Source: Parietaria judaica (taxonomy: Eukaryota; Streptophyta; Magnoliopsida; Rosales; Urticaceae). From it: DNA of 64,000 nt. The stretch covers positions 18,135,501 to 18,199,500 of the forward strand of contig OX940870.1 in the NCBI GenBank assembly GCA_954871525.1. Direction: 5' to 3'. Positions 13,401-27,967 of the stretch are shown here, piece after piece (the first letter of the stretch is position 1; the number at the start of each line of letters is the position of its first letter). The position numbers and the translations under genes were made by a program. Under the pieces are notes generated by a model that saw only the letters and a list, made by a program, of their open reading frames with translations, did not search any database and was not told the DNA's origin.

Positions 13401-13633
13401 ACCAAGCATTTAACAGGTTAAAATAATTACCGAAAAGGGTTAAAAATTGGTTTTCTTACGAGAGCAAATACGATTCGTTCACGATGAACTTTCAGTTGCT
13501 AGACCTTTATTTGGGTGGTATTATTACAGATTGGATTATTCTTCGCATTAAAAGTATTTGACGCTCTACAGAAACCCTGTTTCACCAATTTATGCGTGCT
13601 AAAAAAAACTGGTCTTTTTCCTATTTTACGCAT

Positions 13634-16600
13634 AACAACCCTAATTAAACGATATTTTAAACAAAAAATGAACTTGAAATTCCTAGTAATGTGTTATTAT
13701 ACCATATTTAATTATTTTAATCCCTAAATCGCGAAGCACTATCTCTTAGTTTCAATACCAAACATTTAACGGGTTAAAATAATTACCGAAAAGGGTTAAA
13801 AATTTGTTTTCTTACGAGAGCAAATACGATGCGTTCATGATGAAATTTTAGTTGCTAGAGCTTTATTTGGGTGGTATTATAACAGATTGGGTTATTTTTG
13901 GCATTAAAAGTATTTGACGCTCTCCAAAAACCCTGTTTCACCAATTAATGCGTGCTCCAAACAAAACTGAGTCTTTTTCCCATTTTACGCAAAACAACCC
14001 TAATTCAACGATATTTTAAACAAAAAATGAACTTCAAATTCTTAGTAATGTGTATTTATACCACATTTACTTATTTTAATCCCTAAATCGCGAAGCACTA
14101 TCTCTTAGTTTCAATACCAAGCATTTAACGGGTTAAAATAGTTACCGAAAAGGGTTAAAAAATTGGTTATCTTACGAGAGCAAATACGATGCTTTCATGA
14201 TGATGAACTTTCAGTTGCTAGACCTTTATTTGGGTGGTATTATTACAGATTGGGTGATTTTTGGCATTAAAAGTATTTGACGCTCTCAAAAAACCCTGTT
14301 TCACCTATTAATGCGTGCTCCAAAAATAATCCAGTCTTTTTCTCATTTTACGCAAAACAACCCTAGTTAAACGATATTTTAAACGAAAAATGAACTTCAA
14401 ATTCTTAGTAATGTGTATTTATATCACATTTACTTATTTTAATCCCTATATCGCTAAGCACAATCTCGTAGTTTCGATACCAAGCATTTAACAGGTTAAA
14501 ATAATTACCGAAAAGGGTTAAAAATTGGTTTTCTTACGAGAGCAAATACGATTCGTTCACGATGAACTTTCAGTTGCTAGACCTTTATTTGGGTGGTATT
14601 ATTACAGATTGGGTTATTCTTCGCATTAAAAGTATTTGACGCTCTACAGAAACCCTGTTTCACCAATTTATGCGTGCTAAAAAAAACTGGTCTTTTTCCT
14701 ATTTTACGCATAACAACCCTAATTAAACGATATTTTAAGCAAAAAATGAACTTGAAATTCCTAGTAATGTGTATTTATACCATATTTAATTATTTTAATC
14801 CCTAAATCGCGAAGCACTATCTCTTAGTTTCAATACCAAACATTTAACGGGTTAAAATAATTACCGAAAAGGGTTAAAAATTTGTTTTCTTACGAGAGCA
14901 AATACGATGCGTTCATGATGAAATTTTAGTTGCTAGAGCTTTATTTGGGTGGTATTATAACAGATTGGGTTATTTTTGGCATTAAAAGTATTTGACGCTC
15001 TCCAAAAACCCTGTTTCACCAATTAATGCGTGCTCCAAACAAAACTGAGTCTTTTTCCCATTTTACGCAAAACAACCCTAATTCAACGATATTTTAAACA
15101 AAAAATGAACTTCAAATTCTTAGTAATGTGTATTTATACCACATTTACTTATTTTAATCCCTAAATCGCGAAGCACTATCTCTTAGTTTCAATACCAAGC
15201 ATTTAACGGGTTAAAATAGTTACCGAAAAGGGTTAAAAATTGGTTATCTTACGAGAGCAAATACGATGCTTTCATGATGAACTTTCAGTTGCTAGACCTT
15301 TATTTGGGTGGTATTATTACAGATTGGGTTATTTTTGGCATTAAAAGTATTTGACGCTCTCAAAAAACCCTGTTTCACCTATTAATGCGTGCTCCAAAAA
15401 TAATCCAGTCTTTTTCTCATTTTACGCAAAACAACCCTAGTTAAACGATATTTTAAACGAAAAATGAACTTTAAATTCTTAGTAATGTGTATTTATATCA
15501 CATTTACTTATTTTAATCCCTATATCGCTAAGCACAATCTCGTAGTTTCGATACCAAGCATTTAACAGGTTAAAATAATTACCGAAAAGGGTTAAAAATT
15601 GGTTTTCTTACGAGAGCAAATACGATTCGTTCACGATGAACTTTCAGTTGCTAGACCTTTATTTGGGTGGTATTATTACAGATTGGGTTATTCGTCGCAT
15701 TAAAAGTATTTGACGCTCTACAGAAACCCTGTTTCACCAATTTATGCGTGCTAAAAAAAACTGGTCTTTTTCCTATTTTACGCATAACAACCCTAATTAA
15801 ACGATATTTTAAACAAAAAATGAACTTGAAATTCCTAGTAATGTGTATTTATACCATATTTAATTATTTTAATCCCTAAATCGCGAAGCACTATCTCTTA
15901 GTTTCAATACCAAACATTTAACGGGTTAAAATAATTACCGAAAAGGGTTAAAAATTTGTTTTCTTACGAGAGCAAATACGATGCGTTCATGATGAAATTT
16001 TAGTTGCTAGAGCTTTATTTGGGTGGTATTATAACAGATTGGGTTATTTTTGGCATTAAAAGTATTTGACGCTCTCCAAAAACCCTGTTTCACCAATTAA
16101 TGCGTGCTCCAAACAAAACTGAGTCTTTTTCCCATTTTACGCAAAACAACCCTAATTCAACGATATTTTAAACAAAAAATGAACTTCAAATTCTTAGTAA
16201 TGTGTATTTATACCACATTTACTTATTTTAATCCCTAAATCGCGAAGCACTATCTCTTAGTTTCAATACCAAGCATTTAACGGGTTAAAATAGTTACCGA
16301 AAAGGGTTAAAAATTGGTTATCTTACGAGAGCAAATACGATGCTTTCATGATGAACTTTCAGTTGCTAGACCTTTATTTGGGTGGTATTATTACAGATTG
16401 GGTTATTTTTGGCATTAAAAGTATTTGACGCTCTCAAAAAACCCTGTTTCACCTATTAATGCGTGCTCCAAAAATAATCCAGTCTTTTTCTCATTTTACG
16501 CAAAACAACCCTAGTTAAACGATATTTTAAACGAAAAATGAACTTCAAATTCTTAGTAATGTGTATTTATATCACATTTACTTATTTTAATCCCTATATC

Positions 16601-17933
16601 GCTAAGCACAATCTCGTAGTTTCGATACCAAGCATTTAACAGGTTAAAATAATTACCGAAAAGGGTTAAAAATTGGTTTTCTTACGAGAGCAAATACGAT
16701 TCGTTCACGATGAACTTTCAGTTGCTAGACCTTTATTTGGGTGGTATTATTACAGATTGGGTTATTCTTCGCATTAAAAGTATTTGACGCTCTACAGAAA
16801 CCCTGTTTCACCAATTTATGCGTGCTAAAAAAAACTGGTCTTTTTCCTATTTTACGCATAACAACCCTAATTAAACGATATTTTAAGCAAAAAATGAACT
16901 TGAAATTCCTAGTAATGTGTATTTATACCATATTTAATTATTTTAATCCCTAAATCGCGAAGCACTATCTCTTAGTTTCAATACCAAACATTTAACGGGT
17001 TAAAATAATTACCGAAAAGGGTTAAAAATTTGTTTTCTTACGAGAGCAAATACGATGCGTTCATGATGAAATTTTAGTTGCTAGAGCTTTATTTGGGTGG
17101 TATTATAACAGATTGGGTTATTTTTGGCATTAAAAGTATTTGACGCTCTCCAAAAACCCTGTTTCACCAATTAATGCGTGCTCCAAACAAAACTGAGTCT
17201 TTTTCCCATTTTACGCAAAACAACCCTAATTCAACGATATTTTAAACAAAAAATGAACTTCAAATTCTTAGTAATGTGTATTTATACCACATTTACTTAT
17301 TTTAATCCCTAAATCGCGAAGCACTATCTCTTAGTTTCAATACCAAGCATTTAACGGGTTAAAATAGTTACCGAAAAGGGTTAAAAATTGGTTATCTTAC
17401 GAGAGCAAATACGATGCTTTCATGATGAACTTTCAGTTGCTAGACCTTTATTTGGGTGGTATTATTACAGATTGGGTTATTTTTGGCATTAAAAGTATTT
17501 GACGCTCTAAAAAAACCCTGTTTCACCTATTAATGCGTGCTCCAAAAATAATCCAGTCTTTTTCTCATTTTACGCAAAACAACCCTAGTTAAACGATATT
17601 TTAAACGAAAAATGAACTTCAAATTCTTAGTAATGTGTATTTATATCACATTTACTTATTTTAATCCCTATATCGCTAAGCACAATCTCGTAGTTTCGAT
17701 ACCAAGCATTTAACAGGTTAAAATAATTACCGAAAAGGGTTAAAAATTGGTTTTCTTACGAGAGCAAATACGATTCGTTCACGATGAACTTTCAGTTGCT
17801 AGACCTTTATTTGGGTGGTATTATTACAGATTGGGTTATTCGTCGCATTAAAAGTATTTGACGCTCTACAGAAACCCTGTTTCACCAATTTATGCGTGCT
17901 AAAAAAAACTGGTCTTTTTCCTATTTTACGCAT
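13634..17933. repeat. Trimeric higher-order repeat A2-D2-B2, sub-type I, four copies
   Basis: Trimers start at 13634, 14712, 15786 and 16860. The last three are 1,074 bp; the first is 1,078 because of an extra TGA near 14,197-14,206 and one extra A near 14,156. Internal unit starts are 13993, 14356, 15071, 15430, 16145, 16504, 17219 and 17578. Sub-type I markers are AATTCAACGATATT, TTGCTAGAGCTTTATTT, AATAATCCAGTC, ATCGCTAAGCACAATCTCG and AACAGGTTAAAATAATT. Two marker sites alternate between successive trimers: CTTCGCATT versus CGTCGCATT in B2 (near 14,618, 15,692, 16,766, 17,840), and TTTTAAGCAAAAAATG versus TTTTAAACAAAAAATG just after the trimer start. The last amplified unit was therefore probably a pair of trimers (2,148 bp). 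Confidence 0.93.
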
Positions 17934-20900
17934 AACAACCCTAATTAAACGATATTTTAAACAAAAAATGAACTTGAAATTCCTAGTAATGTGTATTTAT
18001 ACCATATTTAATTATTTTAATCCCTAAATCGCGAAGCACTATCTCTTAGTTTCAATACCAAACATTTAAGAGGTTAAAATAATTACCGAAAAGCGTTAAA
18101 AATTGGTTTTCTTACGAGAGCAAATACGATGCGTTCATGATGAAATTTTAGTTGCTAGACCTTTATTTGGGTGGTATTATAACGTATTGGGTTATTTTTG
18201 GCATTAAAAGTATTTGACGCTCTCCAAAAACCCTGTTTCACCAATTAATGCGTGCTCCAAACAAAACTGAGTCTTTTTCCCATTTTACGCAAAACAACCC
18301 TAATTAAACGATATTTTAAACAAAAAATGAACTTCAAATTCTTAGTAATGTGTATTTATACCACATTTACTTATTTTAATCCCTAAATCGCGAAGCACTA
18401 TCTCTTAGTTTCAATACCAAGCATTTAACGGGTTAAAATAATTATCGAAAAGGGTTAAAAATTGGTTATCTTACGAGACCAAATACGCTGCTTTCATGAT
18501 GAACTTTCAGTTGCTAGACCTTTATTTGGGTGGTATTATTACAGATTGGGTTATTTTTGGCATTAAAAGTATTTGACGCTCTCAAAAAACCCTGTTTCAC
18601 CTATTAATGCGTGCTCCAAAAAAAAATCAGTCTTTTTCTCATTTTACGCAAAACAACCCTAGTTAAACGTTATTTTAAACGAAAAATGAACTTCAAATTC
18701 CTAGTAATTTGTATTTATATCACATTTACTTATTTTAATCCCTATATCGCGAAGCACCATCTCGTAGTTTTGATACCAAGCATTTAACGGGTTAAAATAA
18801 TTACCGAAAAGGGTTAAAAATTGGTTTTCTTACGAGAGCAAATACGATTCGTTCACGATGAAATTTCAGTTGCTAGACCTTTATTTGGGTGGTATTATTA
18901 CAGATTGGGTTATTCTTCGCATTAAAAGTATTTGACGCTCTACAGAAACCCTGTTTCACCAATTTATGCGTGCTAAAAAAAAACTGAGTCTTTTTCCTAT
19001 TTTACGCATAACAACCCTAATTAAACGATATTTTAAACAAAAAATGAACTTGAAATTCTTAGTAATGTGTATTTATACCATATTTAATTATTTTAATCCC
19101 TAAATCGCGAAGCACTATCTCTTAGTTTCAATACCAAACATTTAACGGGTTAAAATAATTACCGAAAAGGGTTAAAACTTGGTTTTCTTACGAGAGCAAA
19201 TACGATGCGTTCATGATGAAATTTTAGTTGCTAGACCTTTATTTGGGTGGTATTATAACGTATTGGGTTATTTTTGGCATTAAAAGTATTTGACGCTCTC
19301 CAAAAACCCTGTTTCACCAATTAATGCGTGCTCCAAACAAAACTGAGTCTTTTCCCATTTTACGCAAAACAACCCTAATTAAACGATATTTTAAACAAAA
19401 AATGAACTTCAAATTCTTAGTAATGTGTATTTATACCACATTTACTTATTTTAATCCCTAAATCGCGAAGCACTATCTCTTAGTTTCAATACCAAGCATT
19501 TAACGGGTTAAAATAATTATCGAAAAGGGTTAAAAATTGTTTATCTTACGAGACCAAATACGCTGCTTTCATGATGAACTTTCAGTTGCTAGACCTTTAT
19601 TTGGGTGGTATTATTACAGATTGGGTTATTTTTGGCATTAAAAGTATTTGACGCTCTCAAAAAACCCTGTTTCACCTATTAATGCGTGCTCCAAAAAAAA
19701 ATCAGTCTTTTTCTCATTTTACGCAAAACAACCCTAGTTAAACGTTATTTTAAACGAAAAATGAACTTCAAATTCCTAGTAATTTGTATTTATATCACAT
19801 TTACTTATTTTAATCCCTATACCGCGAAGCACCATCTCGTAGTTTTGATACGAAGCATTTAACGGGTTAAAATAATTACCGAAAAGGGTTAAAAATTGGT
19901 TTTCTTACGAGAGCAAATACGATTCGTTCACGATGAAATTTCAGTTGCTAGACCTTTATTTGGGTGGTATTATTACAGATTGGGTTATTCTTCGCATTAA
20001 AAGTATTTGACGCTCTACAGAAACCCTGTTTCACCAATTTATGCGTGCTAAAAAAAAACTGAGTCTTTTTCCTATTTTACGCATAACAACCCTAATTAAA
20101 CGATATTTTAAACAAAAAATGAACTTGAAATTCTTAGTAATGTGTATTTATACCATATTTAATTATTTTAATCCCTAAATCGCGAAGCACTATCTCTTAG
20201 TTTCAATACCAAACATTTAACGGGTTAAAATAATTACCGAAAAGGGTTAAAACTTGGTTTTCTTACGAGAGCAAATACGATGCGTTCATGATGAAATTTT
20301 AGTTGCTAGACCTTTATTTGGGTGGTATTATAACGTATTGGGTTATTTTTGGCATTAAAAGTATTTGACGCTCTCCAAAAACCCTGTTTCACCAATTAAT
20401 GCGTGCTCCAAACAAAACTGAGTCTTTTTCCCATTTTACGCAAAACAACCCTAATTAAACGATATTTTAAACAAAAAATGAACTTCAAATTCTTAGTAAT
20501 GTGTATTTATACCACATTTACTTATTTTAATCCCTAAATCGCGAAGCACTATCTCTTAGTTTCAATACCAAGCATTTAACGGGTTAAAATAATTATCGAA
20601 AAGGGTTAAAAATTGGTTATCTTACGAGACCAAATACGCTGCTTTCATGATGAACTTTCAGTTGCTAGACCTTTATTTGGGTGGTATTATTACAGATTGG
20701 GTTATTTTTGGCATTAAAAGTATTTGACGCTCTCAAAAAACCCTGTTTCACCTATTAATGCGTGCTCCAAAAAAAAATCAGTCTTTTTCTCATTTTACGC
20801 AAAACAACCCTAGTTAAACGTTATTTTAAACGAAAAATGAACTTCAAATTCCTAGTAATTTGTATTTATATCACATTTACTTATTTTAATCCCTATACCG

Positions 20901-22236
20901 CGAAGCACCATCTCGTAGTTTTGATACGAAGCATTTAACGGGTTAAAATAATTACCGAAAAGGGTTAAAAATTGGTTTTCTTACGAGAGCAAATACGATT
21001 CGTTCACGATGAAATTTCAGTTGCTAGACCTTTATTTGGGTGGTATTATTACAGATTGGGTTATTCTTCGCATTAAAAGTATTTGACGCTCTACAGAAAC
21101 CCTGTTTCACCAATTTATGCGTGCTAAAAAAAAACTGAGTCTTTTTCCTATTTTACGCATAACAACCCTAATTAAACGATATTTTAAACAAAAAATGAAC
21201 TTGAAATTCTTAGTAATGTGTATTTATAACATATTTAATTATTTTAATCCCTAAATCGCGAAGCACTATCTCTTAGTTTCAATACCAAACATTTAACGGG
21301 TTAAAATAATTACCGAAAAGGGTTAAAAATTGGTTTTCTTACGAGAGCAAATACGATGCGTTCATGGTGAAATTTTAGTTGCTAGACCTTTATTTGGGTG
21401 GTATTATAACGTATTGGGTTATTTTTGGCATTAAAAGTATTTGACGCTCTCCAAAAACCCTGTTTCACCAATTAATGCGTGCTCCAAACAAAACTGAGTC
21501 TTTTTCCCATTTTACGCAAAACAACCCTAATTAAACGATATTTTAAACAAAAAATGAACTTCAAATTCTTAGTAATGTGTATTTATACCACATTTACTTA
21601 TTTTAATCCCTAAATCGCGAAGCACTATCTCTTAGTTTCAATACCAAGCATTTAACTGGTTAAAATAATTATCGAAAAGGGTTAAAAATTGGTTATCTTA
21701 CGAGACCAAATACACTGCTTTCATGATGAACTTTCAGTTGCTAGACCTTTATTTGGGTGGTATTATTACAGATTGGGTTATTTTTGGCATTAAAAGTATT
21801 TGACGCTCTCAAAAAACCCTGTTTCACCTATTAATGCGTGCTCCAAAAAAAAATCTGTCTTTTTCTCATTTTACGCAAAACAACCCTAGTTAAACGATAT
21901 TTTAAACGAAAAATGAACTTCAAATTCCTAGTAATGTGTATTTATATCACATTTACTTATTTTAATCCCTATATCGCGAAGCACCATCTCGTAGTTTTGA
22001 TACCAAGCATTTAACGGGTTAAAATAATTACCGAAAAGGGTTAAAAATTAGTTTTCTTACGAGAGCAAATACGATTCGTTCACGATGAAATTTCAGTTGC
22101 TAGACCTTTATTTGGGTGGTATTATTACAGATTGGGTTATTCTTCGCATTAAAAGTATTTGACGCTCTACAGAAACCCTGTTTCACCAATTTATGCGTGC
22201 TAAAAAAAAACTGAGTCTTTTTCCTATTTTACGCAT
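17934..22236. repeat. Trimeric higher-order repeat A2-D2-B2, sub-type II, four copies
   Basis: Trimers start at 17934, 19010, 20085 and 21161 (1,075-1,076 bp each). Internal unit starts are 18293, 18652, 19368, 19727, 20444, 20803, 21520 and 21879. Sub-type II differs from I by AACGTATTGGGTTATTT in A2, ACGAGACCAAATACGCTGC and AATTATCGAAAAGGG in D2, and a longer B2 with ACTGAGTC. The second and third copies share CCCTATACCGCGAAGC and TTTTGATACGAAGC, so they are closest to each other. Only small indels are seen, for example one T fewer at about 19,350. Confidence 0.93.
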
Positions 22237-25200
22237 AACAACCCTAATTAAACGATATTTTAAACAAAAAATGAACTTGAAATTCTTAGTAATGTGTATT
22301 TATACCATATTTAATTATTTTAATCCCTAAATCGCGAAGCACTATCTCTTAGTTTCAATACCAAACATTTAACGGGTTAAAATAATTACCGAAAAGGGTT
22401 AAAAATTGGTTTTCTTACGAGAGCAAATACGATGCTTTCATGATGAACTTTCAGTTGCTAGACCTTTATTTGGGTGGTATTACTACAGATTGGGTTATTT
22501 TTGGCATTAAAAGTATTTAACGCTCTCCAAAAACCCTGTTTCACCTATTAATGCGTGCTCCAAAAAAAATTCAGTCTTTTTCTCATTTTACGCAAAACAA
22601 CCCTAGTTAAACGATATTTTAAACGAAAAATGAACTTCAAATTCTTAGTAATGTGTATTTATATCACATTTACTTATTTTAATCCCTATATCGCGAAGCA
22701 CAATCTCGTAGTTTCGATACCAAGCATTTAACAGGTTAAAATAATTACCGAAAAGGGTTAAAAATTGGTTTTCTTACGAGAGCAAATACGATTCGTTCAC
22801 GATGAACTTTCAGTTGCTAGACCTTTATTTGGGTGGTATTATTACAGATTGGATTATTCTTCGCATTAAAAGTATTTGACGCTCTACAGAAACCCTGTTT
22901 CACCAATTTATGCGTGCTAAAACAAACTGGTCTTTTTCCTATTTTACGCATAACAACCCTAATTAAACGATATTTTAAACAAAAAATGAACTTGAAATTC
23001 CTAGTAATGTGTATTTATACCATATTTAATTATTTTAATCCCTAAATCGCGAAGCACTATCTCTTAGTTTCAATACCAAACATTTAACGGGTTAAAATAA
23101 TTACCGAAAAGGGTTAAAAATTTGTTTTCTTACGAGAGCAAATACGATGCGTTCATGATGAAATTTTAGTTGCTAGAGCTTTATTTGGGTGGTATTATAA
23201 CAGATTGGGTTATTTTTGGCATTAAAAGTATTTGACGCTCTCCAAAAACCCTGTTTCACCAATTAATGCGTGCTCCAAACAAAACTGAGTCTTTTTCCCA
23301 TTTTACGCAAAACAACCCTAATTCAACGATATTTTAAACAAAAAATGAACTTCAAATTCTTAGTAATGTGTATTTATACCACATTTACTTATTTTAATCC
23401 CTAAATCGCGAAGCACTATCTCTTAGTTTCAATACCAAGCATTTAACGGGTTAAAATAGTTACCGAAAAGGGTTAAAAATTGGTTATCTTACGAGAGCAA
23501 ATACGATGCTTTCATGATGAACTTTCAGTTGCTAGACCTTTATTTGGGTGGTATTATTACAGATTAGGTTATTTTTGGCATTAAAAGTATTTGACGCTCT
23601 CAAAAAACCCTGTTTCACCTATTAATGCGTGCTCCAAAAATAATTCAGTTTTTTTCTCATTTTACGCAAAACAACCCTAGTTAAACGATATTTTAAACGA
23701 AACATGAACTTCAAATTCTTAGTAATGTGTATTTATATCACATTTACTTATTTTAATCCCTATATCGCGAAGCACCATCTCGTAGTTTCGATACCAAGCA
23801 TTTAACGGGTTAAAATAATTACCGAAAAGGGTTAAAAATTGGTTTTCTTACGAGAGCAAATACGATTCGTTCACGATGAACTTTCAATTGCTAGACCTTT
23901 ATTTGGGTGGTATTATTACAGATTTGGTTATTCTTCGCATTAAAAGTATTTGACGCTCTACAGAAACCCTGTTTCACCAATTTATGCGTGCTAAAAAAAA
24001 CTGGTATTTTTCCTATTTTACGCATAACAACCCTAATTAAACGATATTTTAAACAAAAAATGAACTTGAAATTCCTAGTAATGTGTATTTATACCATATT
24101 TAATTATTTTAATCCCTAAATCGCGAAGCACTATCTCTTAGTTTCAATACCAAACATTTAAGAGGTTAAGATAATTACCGAAAAGCGTTAAAAATTGGTT
24201 TTCTTACGAGAGCAAATACGATGCGTTCATGATGAAATTTTAGTTGCTAGACCTTTATCTGGGTGGTATTATAACGTATTGGGTCATTTTTGGCATTAAA
24301 AGTATTTGACGCTCTCCAAAAACCCTGTTTCACCAATTAATGCGTGCTCCAAACAAAACTGAGTCTTTTTCCCATTTTACGCAAAACAACCCTAATTAAA
24401 CGATATTTTAAACAAAAAATGAACTTCAAATTCTTAGTAATGTGTATTTATACCACATTTACTTATTTTAATCCCTAAATCGCGAAGCACTATCTCTTAG
24501 TTTGAATACCAAGCATTTAACGGGTTAAAATAATTATCGAAAAGGGTTAAAAATTGGTTATCTTACGAGACCAAATACGCTGCTTTCATGATGAACTTTC
24601 AGTTGCTAGACCTTTATTTGGGTGGTATTATTACAGATTGGGTTATTTTTGGCATTAAAAGTATTTGACGCTCTCAAAAAACCCTGTTTCACCTATTAAT
24701 GCGTGCTCCAAAAAAAATCAGTCTTTTTCTCATTTTACGCAAAACAACCCTAGTTAAACGTTATTTTAAACGAAAAATGAACTTCAATTTCCTAGTAATT
24801 TGTATTTATATCACATTTACTTATTTTAATCCCTATATCGCGAAGCACCATCTCGTAGTTTTGATACCAAGCATTTAACGGGTTAAAATAATTACCGAAA
24901 AGGGTTAAAAATTGGTTTTCTTACGAGAGCAAATACGATTCGTTCACGATGAAATTTCAGTTGCTAGACCTTTATTTGGGTGGTATTATTACAAATTGGG
25001 TTATTCTTCGCATTAAAAGTATTTGACGCTCTACAGAAACCCTGTTTCACCAATTTATGCGTGCTAAAAAAAAACTGAGTCTTTTTCCTATTTTACGCAT
25101 AACAACCCTAATTAAACGATATTTTAAACAAAAAATGAACTTGAAATTCTTAGTAATGTGTATTTATACCATATTTAATTATTTTAATCCCTAAATCGCG

Positions 25201-27967
25201 AAGCACTATCTCTTAGTTTCAATACCAAACATTTAACGGGTTAAAATAATTACCGAAAAGGGTTAAAAATTGGTTTTCTTACGAGAGCAAATACGATGCT
25301 TTCATGATGAACTTTCAGTTGCTAGACCTTTATTTGGGTGGTATTACTACAGATTGGGTTATTTTTGGCATTAAAAGTATTTAACGCTCTCCAAAAACCC
25401 TGTTTCACCTATTAATGCGTGCTCCAAAAAAAATTCAGTCTTTTTCTCATTTTACGCAAAACAACCCTAGTTAAACGATATTTTAAACGAAAAATGAACT
25501 TCAAATTCTTAGTAATGTGTATTTATATCACATTTACTTATTTTAATCCCTATATCGCGAAGCACAATCTCGTAGTTTCGATACCAAGCATTTAACAGGT
25601 TAAAATAATTACCGAAAAGGGTTAAAAATTGGTTTTCTTACGAGAGCAAATACGATTCGTTCACGATGAACTTTCAGTTGCTAGACCTTTATTTGGGTGG
25701 TATTATTACAGATTGGATTATTCTTCGCATTAAAAGTATTTGACGCTCTACAGAAACCCTGTTTCACCAATTTATGCGTGCTAAAAAAAACTGGTCTTTT
25801 TCCTATTTTACGCATAACAACCCTAATTAAACGATATTTTAAACAAAAAATGAACTTGAAATTCCTAGTAATGTGTATTTATACCATATTTAATTATTTT
25901 AATCCCTAAATCGCGAAGCACTATCTCTTAGTTTCAATACCAAACATTTAACGGGTTAAAATAATTACCGAAAAGGGTTAAAAATTTGTTTTCTTACGAG
26001 AGCAAATACGATGCGTTCATGATGAAATTTTAGTTGCTAGAGCTTTATTTGGGTGGTATATTATAACAGATTGGGTTATTTTTGGCATTAAAAGTATTTG
26101 ACGCTCTCCAAAAACCCTGTTTCACCAATTAATGCGTGCTCCAAACAAAACTGAGTCTTTTTCCCATTTTACGCAAAACAACCCTAATTCAACGATATTT
26201 TAAACAAAAAATGAACTTCAAATTCTTAGTAATGTGTATTTATACCACATTTACTTATTTTAATCCCTAAATCGCGAAGCACTATCTCTTAGTTTCAATA
26301 CCAAGCATTTAACGGGTTAAAATAGTTACCGAAAAGGGTTAAAAATTGGTTATCTTACGAGAGCAAATACGATGCTTTCATGATGAACTTTCAGTTGCTA
26401 GACCTTTATTTGGGTGGTATTATTACAGATTGGGTTATTTTTGGCATTAAAAGTATTTGACGCTCTCAAAAAACCCTGTTTCACCTATTAATGCGTGCTC
26501 CAAAAATAATTCAGTTTTTTTCTCATTTTACGCAAAACAACCCTAGTTAAACGATATTTTAAACGAAACATGAACTTCAAATTCTTAGTAATGTGTATTT
26601 ATATCACATTTACTTATTTTAATCCCTATATCGCGAAGCACCATCTCGTAGTTTCGATACCAAGCATTTAACGGGTTAAAATAATTACCGAAAAGGGTTA
26701 AAAATTGGTTTTCTTACGAGAGCAAATACGATTCGTTCACGATGAACTTTCAATTGCTAGACCTTTATTTGGGTGGTATTATTACAGATTTGGTTATTCT
26801 TCGCATTAAAAGTATTTGACGCTCTACAGAAACCCTGTTTCACCAATTTATGCGTGCTAAAAAAAACTGGTCTTTTTCCTATTTTACGCATAACAACCCT
26901 AATTAAACGATATTTTAAACAAAAAATGAACTTGAAATTCCTAGTAATGTGTATTTATACCATATTTAATTATTTTAATCCCTAAATCGCGAAGCACTAT
27001 CTCTTAGTTTCAATACCAAACATTTAAGAGGTTAAGATAATTACCGAAAAGCGTTAAAAATTGGTTTTCTTACGAGAGCAAATACGATGCGTTCATGATG
27101 AAATTTTAGTTGCTAGACCTTTATTTGGGTGGTATTATAACGTATTGGGTTATTTTTGGCATTAAAAGTATTTGACGCTCTCCAAAAACCCTGTTTCACC
27201 AATTAATGCGTGCTCCAAACAAAACTGAGTCTTTTTCCCATTTTACGCAAAACAACCCTAATTAAACGATATTTTAAACAAAAAATGAACTTCAAATTCT
27301 TAGTAATGTGTATTTATACCACATTTACTTATTTTAATCCCTAAATCGCGAAGCACTATCTCTTAGTTTGAATACCAAGCATTTAACGGGTTAAAATAAT
27401 TATCGAAAAGGGTTAAAAATTGGTTATCTTACGAGACCAAATACGCTGCTTTCATGATGAACTTTCAGTTGCTAGACCTTTATTTGGGTGGTATTATTAC
27501 AGATTGGGTTATTTTTGGCATTAAAAGTATTTGACGCTCTCAAAAAACCCTGTTTCACCTATTAATGCGTGCTCCAAAAAAAAATCAGTCTTTTTCTCAT
27601 TTTACGCAAAACAACCCTAGTTAAACGTTATTTTAAACGAAAAATGAACTTCAATTTCCTAGTAATTTGTATTTATATCACATTTACTTATTTTAATCCC
27701 TATATCGCGAAGCACCATCTCGTAGTTTTGATACCAAGCATTTAACGGGTTAAAATAATTACCGAAAAGGGTTAAAAATTGGTTTTCTTACGAGAGCAAA
27801 TACGATTCGTTCACGATGAAATTTCAGTTGCTAGACCTTTATTTGGGTGGTATTATTACAAATTGGGTTATTCTTCGCATTAAAAGTATTTGACGCTCTA
27901 CAGAAACCCTGTTTCACCAATTTATGCGTGCTAAAAAAAAACTGAGTCTTTTTCCTATTTTACGCAT
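22237..27967. repeat. Octameric higher-order repeat, two copies of 2,864 and 2,867 bp
   Basis: Copy 1 has unit starts 22237, 22596, 22952, 23311, 23670, 24026, 24385, 24743. Copy 2 has 25101, 25460, 25816, 26177, 26536, 26892, 27251, 27610. Each contains a D-like unit with TACTACAG and TATTTAACGCTCTCC, a B2 unit with TTGGATTATTCTTCGC, one sub-type I trimer and one sub-type II trimer. Shared rare markers are CAGTTTTTTTCTC (near 23,646 and 26,512), GATTTGGTTATTCTTCG (near 23,921 and 26,787) and TTAAGAGGTTAAGATAATT (near 24,159 and 27,025). A TA insertion near 26,058 lengthens one unit of copy 2 to 361 bp. Confidence 0.92.

Larger units (their letters stand above)
8616..13633. repeat. Octameric block of 2,867 bp repeated 1.75 times, with chimeric monomers
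   Basis: Unit starts are 8616, 8975, 9335, 9693, 10051, 10410, 10766, 11125 (copy 1) and 11483, 11842, 12202, 12560, 12919, 13278 (partial copy 2). Order is D, C/B chimera, A, C, C2/D chimera, B2, A, C. All counterparts lie 2,867-2,868 bp apart. Shared markers are TACTACAGATTGTGTT (near 8,857 and 11,726), AAAATTAGTTTTC (near 8,784 and 11,648) and CCAAAAATAATTCAG (near 10,374 and 13,242). B2 is a 356-bp version of B ending ACTGGTCTTTTTCCTATTTT, which becomes part of the trimer in the next domain, so this block is the transition from the pentamer to the trimer. Confidence 0.9.
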
